64,000 bases of DNA from Hylemonella sp. (GCF_027532185.1 NZ_JAPZSV010000005.1:248001-312000), one strand, 5' to 3'. Counted from the stretch's first letter, positions 35,456 to 43,778 are shown. Numbers and translations: made by a program. Notes: generated from the sequence alone by a model not told the origin.

Positions 35456-36886
35456 TCAGCGGGTCTTGCGTGAGATTCTCTCGGCCCCCTGCCGGGCCGT
35501 CCATTCCACCAGGGCCTCCAGCGCCGGGCGTACCGCGTTGGCGTTCGGGTGGTTGACCACGGCGACAAGGACGTAGCGCCGGCCTTCGGCCGTGTGCACG
35601 ATGCCGGCAATGGAGGCCACGTCGCGCAGGCTGCCGGTCTTGAGGTGGGCGCTGCCCTCGGCCCGCCAACGGCTGGGCCGTAGCGTGCCGTCCAGGCCGC
35701 TGATGGGCAGGGAACTCATGAGCTCGGGCATCAGCGGTGAAGCCCAGGCGTACTGCAGCAGGCGCGCCAGCGCGGCGGCGCTGATGCGGTCCTCGCGCGA
35801 CAGGCCAGCGCCGTTGCTGATGAGCGGCTCGTCGCCGGCACCGAAACGCTCGCGCCACCAGGCGCGCAGCAGCTCGCGCGAGGCGGGTACGGTGCCCCGG
35901 CCCTGCTGCTGCAGGCTCAGGGTGAGGAAGAGCTGCTGCGTCATCACGTTGTTGCTGTACTTGTTGATGTCACGCACCAGCTCGGCCAGCGGCGGCGATT
36001 CGAGCGCGAAGGCCGGGCTCAAGCTCTCGGGTACCCGTCCCTCACGCACCCGTCCCTGCAGCTGGCCGCCGATGGCGCGCCACATGCCTTCGATGGCGCG
36101 CACCCCAAAGCCGGCCGGATCGGCCCAGGCCAGGGGCCAGACCTTCTCGCCGCAGGCCGCGGGGTAGCGACCCGCGAAGCGCGGGCGCTGCGGGTCGGAG
36201 AAATCGGCCCGCAGCGCGCTGCGGTAGTCATTGCACTCGCCCTCACGCAGCGGCACCTGCATGGGCCAGTCCACGCCCGCCAGCGGGGGCTCGACCTGCA
36301 CGTGCGCGGCGTTCGCGCTGCGGTCCGCCACGAAGGTCATGAGCACGGACTTGAAGTTCAGCAGCAGGGCGTCGGGCGCTGCGTTGTAAGGGCGCAGCGG
36401 TTCGCCATCGAACTCGCCCGGGTCGACAGCCGGCACCTCGAAGGCGCTGCGGTCGAGCACGATATCGCCGGCAATGTTGCGGATGCCCAGGCCCTGCACG
36501 CGGCGCAGCAGCAGCCAGATGCGCTCGGCCACCAGCTTGGGGTCGCCCTGGCCCTGGATGTAGACGTTGCCGTAGAGCGTGCCCTCGCGCGCTGCGCCCT
36601 CGATGTAGACCGGGGTCTTCCAGGTCCAGGTCGGCCCCAGGGTTTCGAGCCCGGCCAGCGTGGTCACGAGCTTCATCACGGAGGCCGGGTTGACCGGCAC
36701 GCTGGCGCGGTGGCGCAGCAGGGTGCGCTCGCTGCCGGCTTCTTCCACCACGATACTCACGGCCTCCGCCGGTACGCGGGCGCGCGCCAGCGCCTGGGCC
36801 ACGGCGGGCGGCAGGGTGTCGCGGGCGCTGGCGGCCACGCCGGACAGCAGGAAGACGAGGAGCAGGACAGGACGCAGCGCAGGCAT
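35456..36886 (-). CDS. dacB: D-alanyl-D-alanine carboxypeptidase/endopeptidase (PBP4, DacB)
   Basis: A 476-residue periplasmic class C penicillin-binding protein trimming peptidoglycan cross-links. The start at 36886 gives a signal peptide (MPALRPVLLLVFLLSGVAAS). Active-site motifs are in place: SVMK with the nucleophile Ser in VNPASVMKLVTTLAGL, SNN in INKYSNNVMTQQLF, and KTG in SAHLKTGSLRDVAS. The long insertion between the first two motifs is typical of PBP4. An ORF extension of 52 residues upstream overlaps the divergent exporter gene and is rejected. Confidence 0.95.
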   Translation of the reverse strand: MPALRPVLLLVFLLSGVAASARDTLPPAVAQALARARVPAEAVSIVVEEAGSERTLLRHRASVPVNPASVMKLVTTLAGLETLGPTWTWKTPVYIEGAAREGTLYGNVYIQGQGDPKLVAERIWLLLRRVQGLGIRNIAGDIVLDRSAFEVPAVDPGEFDGEPLRPYNAAPDALLLNFKSVLMTFVADRSANAAHVQVEPPLAGVDWPMQVPLREGECNDYRSALRADFSDPQRPRFAGRYPAACGEKVWPLAWADPAGFGVRAIEGMWRAIGGQLQGRVREGRVPESLSPAFALESPPLAELVRDINKYSNNVMTQQLFLTLSLQQQGRGTVPASRELLRAWWRERFGAGDEPLISNGAGLSREDRISAAALARLLQYAWASPLMPELMSSLPISGLDGTLRPSRWRAEGSAHLKTGSLRDVASIAGIVHTAEGRRYVLVAVVNHPNANAVRPALEALVEWTARQGAERISRKTR

Positions 36887-36911
36887 GCGGGCAAGTCTAA
36901 CCCTGGCCACG

Positions 36912-36917
36912 GATAAT
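36912..36917 (+). promoter_or_regulatory. -10-like hexamer 6 nt before the EamA exporter
   Basis: GATAAT is followed by GCAGCC and the ATG at 36924. No convincing -35 box is visible. It is in the 37-bp gap shared with the divergent dacB start. Confidence 0.35.
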
Positions 36918-36923
36918 GCAGCC

Positions 36924-37877
36924 ATGCATTTCCTCAAGGGTCTGTCGCCGCGCAGCATCGGTATCGCGGCCGCCGTCATCACCGTCGGCATCTGGACCGC
37001 CTTCATCGTCATCGCGCGCGCCTCGGCCCAGGGCTCGCTCACGCCCTACGACATCGCCTTTGCGCGCATCGTCGGCGCCAGTGTCGTGCTGCTGCCCCTG
37101 GGCTGGTGGCTGGTGCGACGGGATCGCGCGCAGGGTGGCACGGTGCCCTCGTCCTTCTTCGGTCTCTCGCCGCTGGGCTTCAAGGTCACCGCGCTCTGCG
37201 GCCTCTTCGGTGGCTTCGGCTACGCGCTGCTGGCCTATGCCGGCTTCTTCTACGCGCCAGCGGCGCACGCCTCGGTGCTCATGCCGGGCAGCCTGCCGCT
37301 GTGGACCACCTTGCTGGCCCTGCTGGTGCTGGGCACGCGCATCACGCCGGCGCGCGTGGTCGGCCTGGTCTGCATCGTGGCCGGTGACCTGCTCGTGGGC
37401 GGCGCCAGCCTGCTGCAGGCCTTCGACGGCGGCGAGGTCTGGAAGGGTGACCTGCTCTTCATGTGCGCGGCCTTCAGCTGGGCCAGCTACAGCGTGCTGG
37501 CGCGCCGCCATGGGCTCGATGCCGTGCGTGCCACCACGGCCATCACGGTGTTCGCCCTGTTCAGCTATCTTCCTTTCTATGCGCTGTTGCTGGGTCTGGG
37601 TGTCATCCAGAGCCAGCTGGCGAACGCACCCTGGCCCGAGCTGCTGTTCCAGTTCGCGTTTCAGGGCCTGGGCTCGGTGGTGATCTCGGGCATGACCTTT
37701 GTGCGCATGATCGAGTACTTCGGCCCCGTGCGCTCCACCATGATCACGGCGCTCGTGCCCGGGCTCTCGGCACTCGGTGCCGTGGTCTTCCTCGGCGAAC
37801 CGCTGTACTGGAATCTGCTGGCGGGTCTGGTGCTGGTGACGGTCGGCATCACCTTCGGCGTCAGGAAGACGGCATGA
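36924..37877 (+). CDS. EamA/DMT family transporter
   Basis: A 317-residue inner-membrane protein with ten predicted helices in two EamA repeats of five, the second beginning near GDLLFMCAAFSWASYSVLAR. Such drug/metabolite transporters export amino acids or other metabolites; substrate specificity cannot be inferred. The start at 36924 places a short basic N-terminus before helix one (SIGIAAAVITVGIWTAFIVI). Its stop overlaps the tsaB start by 4 bp. Confidence 0.9.
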   Translation: MHFLKGLSPRSIGIAAAVITVGIWTAFIVIARASAQGSLTPYDIAFARIVGASVVLLPLGWWLVRRDRAQGGTVPSSFFGLSPLGFKVTALCGLFGGFGYALLAYAGFFYAPAAHASVLMPGSLPLWTTLLALLVLGTRITPARVVGLVCIVAGDLLVGGASLLQAFDGGEVWKGDLLFMCAAFSWASYSVLARRHGLDAVRATTAITVFALFSYLPFYALLLGLGVIQSQLANAPWPELLFQFAFQGLGSVVISGMTFVRMIEYFGPVRSTMITALVPGLSALGAVVFLGEPLYWNLLAGLVLVTVGITFGVRKTA

Positions 37878-38584
37878 AGCTGCTGGCCTTCGACACCAGC
37901 ACCGAGCTGATCTCCATCGCCGTCACGCGTGAGATCGAGGGCGTGGCCCGCGTCTGGCAGCACACGGGCGCCGGTGGCGCCCAAGCTTCGAGCGCGCTGA
38001 TCCCGGCCATCGAGACCCTGATGGCCGAGGCCGATCTGAGTTTCGGGCAGCTCGACGCCATCGCCTACGGTCGCGGCCCGGGTTCCTTCACCGGCCTGCG
38101 CACGGCCTGCGCCGTGGCCCAGGGCCTGGGCTTTGGCGCGGGCGTGCCCTTGCTGCCTGTGGACACGTTGCTGGCCGTGGCCGAGGAGGCACGGGCGCAG
38201 CAGGCACCGCAGGCCAGCCGTCTGCGCGTGCTGGCCCTGCTCGATGCGCGGATGGACGAGCTCTACGCCGCGCCCTATGACTATGCCGACGGGCGCTGGC
38301 AGCAGGGTGCCGACGTCGGCCTGTGCAAGCCCGAACAGCTGCAGCTGCAGGACGGGGAGGCCCTGGCCGGCAATGTGTTTGCGGAATACGGCGAGCGCCT
38401 GCCGGTGCCGGCCGCGGTCCCGCGCTGGCAGGCCCTGCCCACCGCCGCGGCCATGCTGCGTCTGGCGCCGGCCTTGTTGGCAGCCGGCAACGCCGTGGCG
38501 GCGGAGCTGGCCCTGCCGTTGTACATCCGCGATAAAGTGGCCCTGACCACCGAAGAGCGTGCCGCTGCCAAGGCGGGCCGCTAG
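37874..38584 (+). CDS. tsaB: tRNA threonylcarbamoyladenosine biosynthesis protein TsaB
   Basis: A 236-residue ASKHA-fold protein, the dimerisation partner of TsaD in t6A synthesis. It starts MKLLAFDTSTELISIAV and carries the family motif AIAYGRGPGSFTGLRTACAV near residue 60-80 and LALLDARMDELYAAPYD. The ATG overlaps the upstream stop by 4 bp. The order tsaB-rimI-udg is conserved in betaproteobacteria. Confidence 0.95.
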   Translation: MKLLAFDTSTELISIAVTREIEGVARVWQHTGAGGAQASSALIPAIETLMAEADLSFGQLDAIAYGRGPGSFTGLRTACAVAQGLGFGAGVPLLPVDTLLAVAEEARAQQAPQASRLRVLALLDARMDELYAAPYDYADGRWQQGADVGLCKPEQLQLQDGEALAGNVFAEYGERLPVPAAVPRWQALPTAAAMLRLAPALLAAGNAVAAELALPLYIRDKVALTTEERAAAKAGR

Positions 38585-38598
38585 CCCGAAGACCTCTG

Positions 38599-39066
38599 AT
38601 GAGCGCAGTCCTCAAACCCGTTGAAGCCCGGCTGGAGCCGCTGGATGCTGCGCGGCTGGAGCAGCTGCTGCAGATCGAGCAGCGCGCCTACCCCCATCCC
38701 TGGACGCGCGGCAATTTCCTCGACGCCCTCAAATCCGGCTACCACGCGCGTGCGCTGCTGGCCGGCGAGGAACTGCTGGGCTATTACGTGGCCATGCAGG
38801 GCGTGGACGAGGTGCATCTGCTCAACATCACGGTGTCGCCCGATTACCAGCAGCAGGGCTGGGGGCGCGTCATGCTCGATGCGCTGGCGCTCTGGGCCCG
38901 CGGCCTGGGCGCGCAATGGCTCTGGCTGGAGGTGCGGGTGAGCAACACGCGCGCCATGGCCATCTACGAGGCGCATGGTTACCGACGCGTGGGTCTGCGC
39001 AAGAACTACTACCCGGCCGGCTCAGGCCGGCGCGAGGACGCAGTGGTCATGAGCCTGCGTCTGTGA
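38599..39066 (+). CDS. rimI: Ribosomal-protein-alanine N-acetyltransferase (GNAT)
   Basis: A 155-residue GNAT acetyltransferase. The start of the fold is LLQIEQRAYPHPWTRGNF, the acetyl-CoA pyrophosphate loop is VSPDYQQQGWGRVMLDAL, and the C-terminal part reads EVRVSNTRAMAIYEAHGYRR. These are RimI hallmarks; the enzyme acetylates the N-terminal Ala of ribosomal protein S18 and possibly others. It begins 14 bp after tsaB. Confidence 0.93.
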   Translation: MSAVLKPVEARLEPLDAARLEQLLQIEQRAYPHPWTRGNFLDALKSGYHARALLAGEELLGYYVAMQGVDEVHLLNITVSPDYQQQGWGRVMLDALALWARGLGAQWLWLEVRVSNTRAMAIYEAHGYRRVGLRKNYYPAGSGRREDAVVMSLRL

Positions 39067-39070
39067 GAAT
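39065..39070 (+). promoter_or_regulatory. -10-like hexamer 6 nt before udg
   Basis: GAGAAT, overlapping the rimI stop, is followed by CGCGCC and the ATG at 39077. It lacks a visible -35 box, so it may be part of an operon with no own promoter. Confidence 0.25.
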
Positions 39071-39076
39071 CGCGCC

Positions 39077-39910
39077 ATGAGTCTGCAACTCGATACGCGG
39101 CAACGCGCCATGCTGGAGGAGATGGGAGTGAGGGTCTGGGGACCTTTACTGCCATCCATGGGCGAATTGGACGACGTCCCCGCCAGCCCCCCTCGAGGGG
39201 GGGAGGCCGCCGTACCGGCGGCCGCTGTGGCCGTGGCGCGCCCGGCTACAGGTGTTGTGGCGCCCTTGCGTGCACCTGCTCCTGCCGTGGCGCGCGCGCC
39301 AGCGGGTGATATCGCGGGCATGGACTGGGACACGCTGGAGCAGGCGGTGGCTTCCTGCCAGGCCTGCGGACTGTGCAAGAGCCGCAAGAACACCGTGTTC
39401 GGCGTGGGTGGCCAGCGCGCGCGCTGGCTCATCGTGGGCGAGGCGCCGGGCGAGAACGAGGATCTGCAGGGCGAGCCTTTTGTGGGCCAGGCCGGGGTGC
39501 TGCTGGACAACATGCTCCAGGCCCTGGGCCTGAGCCGTGCCGGCGAGGGCGCACAGGCGGTCTACATCGCCAATGTGCTCAAGTGCCGGCCGCCGGGCAA
39601 CCGCAACCCGCAGCCCGAAGAGGTGCTGCAGTGCGAGCCCTATCTGCGTCGCCAGGTGGCGCTGTTGCAACCGCAGGTCATCCTGGCGCTGGGCCGCTTT
39701 GCCGCGCAGTCCCTGCTGCAGCACAGCGTGGCGGACGTCGCGGCGCAGCCGCTGGGCCGCCTGCGCGGCCAGGTGCACCAGTACGAGGGCGTGCCCGTGG
39801 TCGTGAGCTACCACCCGGCCTACCTGCTGCGCACGCCGCAGGACAAGGCCAAGGCCTGGGCCGATCTGTGCCTGGCGCGCGGCCTGATGCAGGCGGCATC
39901 GGCCGCATGA
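39077..39910 (+). CDS. Family 4 uracil-DNA glycosylase
   Basis: A 277-residue iron-sulfur uracil-DNA glycosylase that starts base-excision repair of deaminated cytosine. The catalytic part begins near residue 90: cluster cysteines in SCQACGLCKSRK, motif A in LIVGEAPGENEDLQGEPF, LKCRPPGNRNPQPEEVLQC with two further cluster residues, and motif B in VSYHPAYLLRTP. Residues about 35-85 form an Ala/Pro/Val-rich linker, part of which is encoded by two perfect DNA palindromes (see the repeat entry). It follows rimI by ten bases. Confidence 0.93.
   Translation: MSLQLDTRQRAMLEEMGVRVWGPLLPSMGELDDVPASPPRGGEAAVPAAAVAVARPATGVVAPLRAPAPAVARAPAGDIAGMDWDTLEQAVASCQACGLCKSRKNTVFGVGGQRARWLIVGEAPGENEDLQGEPFVGQAGVLLDNMLQALGLSRAGEGAQAVYIANVLKCRPPGNRNPQPEEVLQCEPYLRRQVALLQPQVILALGRFAAQSLLQHSVADVAAQPLGRLRGQVHQYEGVPVVVSYHPAYLLRTPQDKAKAWADLCLARGLMQAASAA
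39187..39223. repeat. Two adjacent GC palindromes inside the udg linker
   Basis: CCCCCCTCGAGGGGGG (39187-39202) is a perfect 16-bp palindrome. GGCCGCCG-TAC-CGGCGGCC (39205-39223) is a perfect inverted repeat with a three-base loop. Together they encode the low-complexity peptide around SPPRGGEAAVPAAA. The pairing looks like a small mobile or REP-like element accommodated in frame. Confidence 0.6.
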
Positions 39911-39935
39911 CCGATTTCACTATCCGGGAGTTTTC

Positions 39936-40370
39936 ATGAAAACCTTTGCGCGCGCCTTGCTGATCCTGCTGGTCTTGCTGCTCCTCGTCGCGGTGGGCTG
40001 GACCTGGTTTGCGCTGAGCTGGAGCTACGCTGAGGGCGAACGTGCCGGCTATGTGCAGAAGCTGTCCAAGAAGGGCTGGCTGTGCAAGACCTGGGAGGGC
40101 GAGATCGCCATGGTCACCATGCCGGGCGCCATCCCCGAGAAGTTCGAGTTCACCGTGCGCGACCAGGCCGTGGTGCAGCAGATCAACGCGCTGGCCGGCC
40201 AGCGCGTGGTGCTGCACTACCGTCAGCACAAATTCATCCCCACCACCTGCTTCGGCGAAACCGAGTACTTCGTCAGCGGCGTTCGCGAGGTGCGCGAGGC
40301 GCCGCAGCCGTCTGCGGCCCCGCTGGCGCCACCCGTGCCGCAACAAGGCCAGCTCAGCGAACCGCGCTGA
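39936..40370 (+). CDS. Membrane-anchored protein of unknown function
   Basis: A 144-residue protein with one N-terminal helix (ALLILLVLLLLVAVGWTWFA) and a soluble, beta-prone domain (WLCKTWEGEIAMVTMPG; VVLHYRQHKFIPTTCFGETE) holding two cysteines, followed by a Pro/Ala/Gln tail. The cysteines at about residues 47 and 107 may form a disulfide if the domain is periplasmic. Similar proteins are common in Burkholderiales, but I know no function. GGGAG lies about nine bases before the ATG. It starts 25 bp after udg. Confidence 0.8.
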   Translation: MKTFARALLILLVLLLLVAVGWTWFALSWSYAEGERAGYVQKLSKKGWLCKTWEGEIAMVTMPGAIPEKFEFTVRDQAVVQQINALAGQRVVLHYRQHKFIPTTCFGETEYFVSGVREVREAPQPSAAPLAPPVPQQGQLSEPR

Positions 40371-40393
40371 AGGCGTTTGCATCAGGGCAGCGG

Positions 40394-40936
40394 ATGGCCC
40401 CAGCCGAGACGGCCCGCGTCTTTCTCGCCCTGCAGCCCCCGGCGGCCGTGCGGGCGGCGCTGGTGGGCCACGTCGCGGCCTGTCACTGGCCCGCGGACGC
40501 GGCCGTCTATGCGCCTGCCGACTGGCATCTGACCCTGCACTTCATCGGCGCCGTCCCACGCGAACGGCTGCCGGCCCTGTGCCCGGGGCTGGCGGTCGAC
40601 CTCCAGCCCTTCACCCTGCACCTGGGCGAGCCGGCGCTCTGGCCGCATGGCTTGGCCGTGTTGCTGCCCGAGTCCACGCCCGCCGCTTTGCAGGCCTTGC
40701 ATGCGGCGCTAGGCGCACGTCTGCTGGACCTGGGTTTGCCTACCGATGCGCGGCCCTACCGCCCGCATCTGACCCTGGCACGTCGTGCGGCGCAGGCGCT
40801 GCCGGCCGGGGCGCCGCGCTGTGACTGGCCCGTGCGTTCCTACGTCCTGATGGAGTCCACGGGCCAGCCGGAGGCCCGCTACCGTGTCTTGCAGCACTAC
40901 GGCGACCCACAATTTGTCGGAATTGGTCCGGCTTGA
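40394..40936 (+). CDS. thpR: RNA 2',3'-cyclic phosphodiesterase (2H phosphoesterase, LigT-like)
   Basis: A 180-residue 2H phosphoesterase with both catalytic HxT motifs, WHLTLHFIG near residue 46 and YRPHLTLARRA near residue 123, plus the family start ARVFLALQPPAAVRAAL. Members open 2',3'-cyclic phosphates on RNA and can ligate tRNA halves in vitro. The ATG at 40394 is internal to a longer frame, but homology begins here. It ends 40 bp before the MarR gene. Confidence 0.9.
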   Translation: MAPAETARVFLALQPPAAVRAALVGHVAACHWPADAAVYAPADWHLTLHFIGAVPRERLPALCPGLAVDLQPFTLHLGEPALWPHGLAVLLPESTPAALQALHAALGARLLDLGLPTDARPYRPHLTLARRAAQALPAGAPRCDWPVRSYVLMESTGQPEARYRVLQHYGDPQFVGIGPA

Positions 40937-40976
40937 AGCACAATCCTGCCTTGGTACCGAACTCCCTTCTTCCGCC

Positions 40977-41468
40977 ATGACCACCCAGACCGCCGAAGCC
41001 CCCGTGTCGATCAAGCTCCATGACGAGCCCGGCCACCTGATCCGCCGAGCCCAGCAGATCGCCGTGTCCAAGTTCCACGAGGTGCACGGGCGCCACGTCA
41101 CGCCCATCCAGTACGCCATCCTGCGCACCCTGCAGGAGACGCCGGGCATCGACCAGGTCACGCTGGCAGAAATGATCGCGCTGGACACGTCGACTACGGC
41201 CGACATCGCCGCGCGGCTGGAAACCAAGGGCTGGATCCTGCGCGAGGTGCTGCCACGGCGCCAGCGCAGCCTGAGCCTCACGCCCGATGGTGAGGAAGTC
41301 CTGGCAGAGCTTTTGCCGGGTGTGAGCGACCACTATGAAGGCATGATGAGCAGCCTCGAGCCGGTCGAGCGTCAGGAGTTCATGCGTCTGCTGCGCAAGT
41401 TCGTGCATCTGCACGACAGCCAGAACCCGCTGGAAGTGCGCAAGAGCCGGGCCTCCGCCAAGGAATGA
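40977..41468 (+). CDS. MarR family transcriptional regulator
   Basis: A 163-residue winged-helix repressor. The DNA-binding core runs about residues 30-105: TPIQYAILRTLQETPGIDQV, TLAEMIALDTSTTADIAARL as recognition helix region, and the wing LPRRQRSLSLTPDGEEVL. It lies 155 bp upstream of a vanillate-demethylase-like operon in the same orientation, separated by a palindrome-rich promoter region, so it is probably the substrate-responsive repressor of that operon. The more usual Van regulator is GntR-type. An ATG 93 bp further upstream is rejected as it overlaps the thpR gene. Confidence 0.92.
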   Translation: MTTQTAEAPVSIKLHDEPGHLIRRAQQIAVSKFHEVHGRHVTPIQYAILRTLQETPGIDQVTLAEMIALDTSTTADIAARLETKGWILREVLPRRQRSLSLTPDGEEVLAELLPGVSDHYEGMMSSLEPVERQEFMRLLRKFVHLHDSQNPLEVRKSRASAKE

Positions 41469-41534
41469 TCGGGCGCCGGACGCCGCAGATCTAGGGTAAA
41501 TACGGATTCCCCGGGCTGGCCTTGGACGGCTTCG

Positions 41535-41570
41535 TTCAGTACAATGAATGTCATTCAGTATGCGGAATGA
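41535..41570. promoter_or_regulatory. Candidate MarR operator and promoter of the vanA-like operon
   Basis: TGAATG-T-CATTCA (41545-41557) is a perfect 13-bp palindrome. TCATTC (41551-41556) also mirrors GAATGA (41565-41570) across eight bases, and TTCAGTA is repeated at 41535 and 41554, 19 bp apart. A -10-like TACAAT (41540-41545) overlaps the left edge. A repressor bound here would block transcription of the oxygenase gene. A TTGGAC at 41522 is too close (12 bp) to be its -35. Confidence 0.55.
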
Positions 41571-41623
41571 TTGGCCCAAGCCAGTGCCGCCGACTATGGT
41601 TCAACCCTTACGAGGAGCCGCCC

Positions 41624-42694
41624 ATGTTCCCGAAAAACACCTGGTACGTTGCCGCCACGTCCAACGAGATCGACGAAAAGCCCCTGGGCCGCACCGTCTG
41701 CAACGAGCGCATCGTCTTTTACCGCGGCCTGGAGAACAAGGTGGCGGCCGTGCAGGACTTCTGCCCGCACCGTGGCGCGCCACTGTCCCTGGGTTATGTC
41801 TGCGAAGGCAAGCTGGTCTGCGGCTACCACGGCCTGGAGATGGGCTGTGACGGCAAGACCGTGCACATGCCGGGTCAGCGCGTGCGCGGCTTCCCCGCCA
41901 TCAAGGCTTACCCCGTGGTCGAGCGCTACGGCTTCATCTGGGTCTGGCCCGGTGATGCAGCCCAGGCCGACGAGAGCAAGATCCCCGTGCTCGAGTGGTA
42001 TGACAACCCCGAGTGGGCCTATGGCGGCGGTCTGTACCACATCGCCTGCGACTACCGTCTCATGATCGACAACCTCATGGACCTGACGCACGAAACCTAT
42101 GTGCATGCCACGTCCATCGGCCAGAAGGAAATCGATGAGACGCCCTGCAAGACCGTCGTCAACGGCGACGAGGTCGTGACCAGCCGCTTCATGAGCGGCA
42201 TCGAGCCCCCGCCCTTCTGGAAAGCCGCGCTGCGCGGCAACAACCTGCCCGATGACCAGCTCGTGGACCGCTGGCAGATCTGCCGCTTCAACCCGCCCAG
42301 CCACGTGATGATCGAGGTGGGTGTGGCGCTCATGGGCCACGGGGGCTATGACGCGCCCAATGACAAGAAGGCCTACAGCGTGGTGGTGGACTTCATCACG
42401 CCTGAGACCGAGACGTCCATCCACTACTTCTGGGGCATGGCGCGCAAGTTCAACCCCAAGGACAAGGCGCTCACCGCCACCATCCGCGAAGGCCAGGGCA
42501 AGATCTTTGCCGAGGACCTGGAGATGCTCGAGCGCCAGCAGAAGAACCTGCTGACCTGGCCGGATCGCCAGTTGCTCATGCTCAACATCGACGCCGGTGG
42601 CGTGCAGTCGCGCAAGATCATCGAGCGCATCATCGCCTCCGAGCGCGCGGGCCAGACGGCTGCCCAACCCGCGGCGGCACCGGTGGCCGCATGA
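41624..42694 (+). CDS. vanA: Rieske aromatic O-demethylase oxygenase subunit (VanA-like)
   Basis: A 356-residue Rieske non-haem iron oxygenase. The 2Fe-2S site is Cys47-His49 (FCPHRGAPL) and Cys66-His69 (CGYHGLEM). The mononuclear iron facial triad lies in DNLMDLTHETYVHATS, with its Asp and two His. The length and start (MFPKNTWYVAATSNEI) match vanillate O-demethylase oxygenases, which remove a methyl group from methoxylated aromatic acids. The reductase gene follows 58 bp downstream. The actual substrate may be vanillate or another methoxy- or carboxy-aromatic. An upstream in-frame extension crosses the operator and is rejected. Confidence 0.88.
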   Translation: MFPKNTWYVAATSNEIDEKPLGRTVCNERIVFYRGLENKVAAVQDFCPHRGAPLSLGYVCEGKLVCGYHGLEMGCDGKTVHMPGQRVRGFPAIKAYPVVERYGFIWVWPGDAAQADESKIPVLEWYDNPEWAYGGGLYHIACDYRLMIDNLMDLTHETYVHATSIGQKEIDETPCKTVVNGDEVVTSRFMSGIEPPPFWKAALRGNNLPDDQLVDRWQICRFNPPSHVMIEVGVALMGHGGYDAPNDKKAYSVVVDFITPETETSIHYFWGMARKFNPKDKALTATIREGQGKIFAEDLEMLERQQKNLLTWPDRQLLMLNIDAGGVQSRKIIERIIASERAGQTAAQPAAAPVAA

Positions 42695-42752
42695 GCGCCG
42701 CTCGGCCGCCCGAAGGCGCTCGCACCGCAATGCGAAGCATGGAGGTTACACA

Positions 42753-43721
42753 ATGAGCACCGCACCGACCCTGCAGGTGCGCGTGGCGCGCAAGGCCGTC
42801 GAGGCGCAAGACATCGTCACGCTGGAGCTCGTGGCCGTGGATGGCCAGGCGCTGCCGGCCTTCTCCGCCGGCTCGCATGTGGATGTGCAGCTTCCGAACG
42901 GCATCACGCGCCAGTACTCGCTCTGCAACGACCCGCAGGAAACCCATCGCTACCAGATCGGCGTGCTGCGCGACGCCGCCTCGCGCGGCGGTTCGGCCGC
43001 CGTGCACGACCTCGTGAAGGAAGGCGACGTGTTGACCATCAGCGCGCCGCGCAACCACTTTGGCCTGGCACACGAGGCGACGAAGCACCTGTTGCTGGCC
43101 GGCGGCATCGGCGTCACGCCCATCCTCTGCATGGCCGAACGTCTGGCCAACACGGGCGCGGACTTCGCCATGCACTACGCCACGCGCTCACCCGAGCGGA
43201 CCGCTTTCCGCCAGCGCATCGCTGCCTCGACCTTTGCCTTGCGCGTGCAGTTCCACTACGACAATGGTGATGCGGCGCAGAAGCTGGACCTGCAGAAACT
43301 GCTGAGCCAGCCTCAGGCAGGCACGCATCTGTATGTCTGTGGCCCCAAGGGCTTCATGGACGCGGTGCTCAACACGGCACGTGCGGCGGGCTGGCCCGAG
43401 GCGCAGATCCACTACGAATTCTTCGGCGCCGAAGTCGCCAAGTCCGACAGCGATGCCAGCTTCGAGATCAAGCTCGCGAGTTCGGGTCGCATCGTCATGG
43501 TGCCCAAGGACCAGACGGTGGTGCAGGCCTTGGCTGCTGCCGGTGTGGACATCATGATCTCCTGCGAGCAGGGGGTCTGCGGCACCTGCCTCACGCGCGT
43601 GCTCGAAGGCGTGCCAGACCACAAGGACAGCTACCTCACGCCCGAGGAACAGGCTGCCAACGACCAGTTCACGCCCTGCTGCTCACGCAGCAAGACGCCG
43701 CAGCTGGTGCTGGACCTCTAA
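42753..43721 (+). CDS. vanB: Rieske oxygenase reductase subunit (VanB-like, PDR family)
   Basis: A 322-residue phthalate-dioxygenase-reductase type protein supplying electrons from NAD(P)H to the oxygenase. An FMN-binding barrel is seen in SAGSHVDVQLPNGITRQYSL, the NAD domain in LLLAGGIGVTPILCMAERL and YVCGPKGFMDAVL, and a C-terminal plant-type 2Fe-2S ferredoxin domain in ISCEQGVCGTCLTRVLEG with the last Cys pair in FTPCCSR. GGAGG seven bases before the ATG fixes the start. With the oxygenase it forms a two-component demethylase. Confidence 0.9.
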   Translation: MSTAPTLQVRVARKAVEAQDIVTLELVAVDGQALPAFSAGSHVDVQLPNGITRQYSLCNDPQETHRYQIGVLRDAASRGGSAAVHDLVKEGDVLTISAPRNHFGLAHEATKHLLLAGGIGVTPILCMAERLANTGADFAMHYATRSPERTAFRQRIAASTFALRVQFHYDNGDAAQKLDLQKLLSQPQAGTHLYVCGPKGFMDAVLNTARAAGWPEAQIHYEFFGAEVAKSDSDASFEIKLASSGRIVMVPKDQTVVQALAAAGVDIMISCEQGVCGTCLTRVLEGVPDHKDSYLTPEEQAANDQFTPCCSRSKTPQLVLDL

Positions 43722-43740
43722 GTCGACGAAGTCCACCAGG

Positions 43741-43767
43741 GAAGGGCCGCAGACGCGGCCCTTCTTA
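43741..43767 (+). terminator. Hairpin terminator after vanB-like gene
   Basis: GAAGGGCCGC (43741-43750) and GCGGCCCTTC (43755-43764) form a perfect ten-base stem with an AGAC loop, followed by TTA. The T-tract is minimal. It also carries the -10-like element of pyrF at its right edge. Confidence 0.75.
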
Positions 43768-43771
43768 CAAT
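43766..43771 (+). promoter_or_regulatory. -10-like hexamer 7 nt before pyrF
   Basis: TACAAT (5 of 6 to consensus) is followed by AGCGACC and the ATG at 43779. There is no Shine-Dalgarno sequence, consistent with a leaderless message. The -35 region falls in the terminator stem and is not recognisable. Confidence 0.45.
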
Positions 43772-43778
43772 AGCGACC

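Noticed and set aside
41522-41545. TTGGAC and TACAAT as a sigma-70 promoter for the vanA-like gene
   Set aside because: The spacing is only 12 bp, too short for a normal promoter; the -10 alone is retained as possible.
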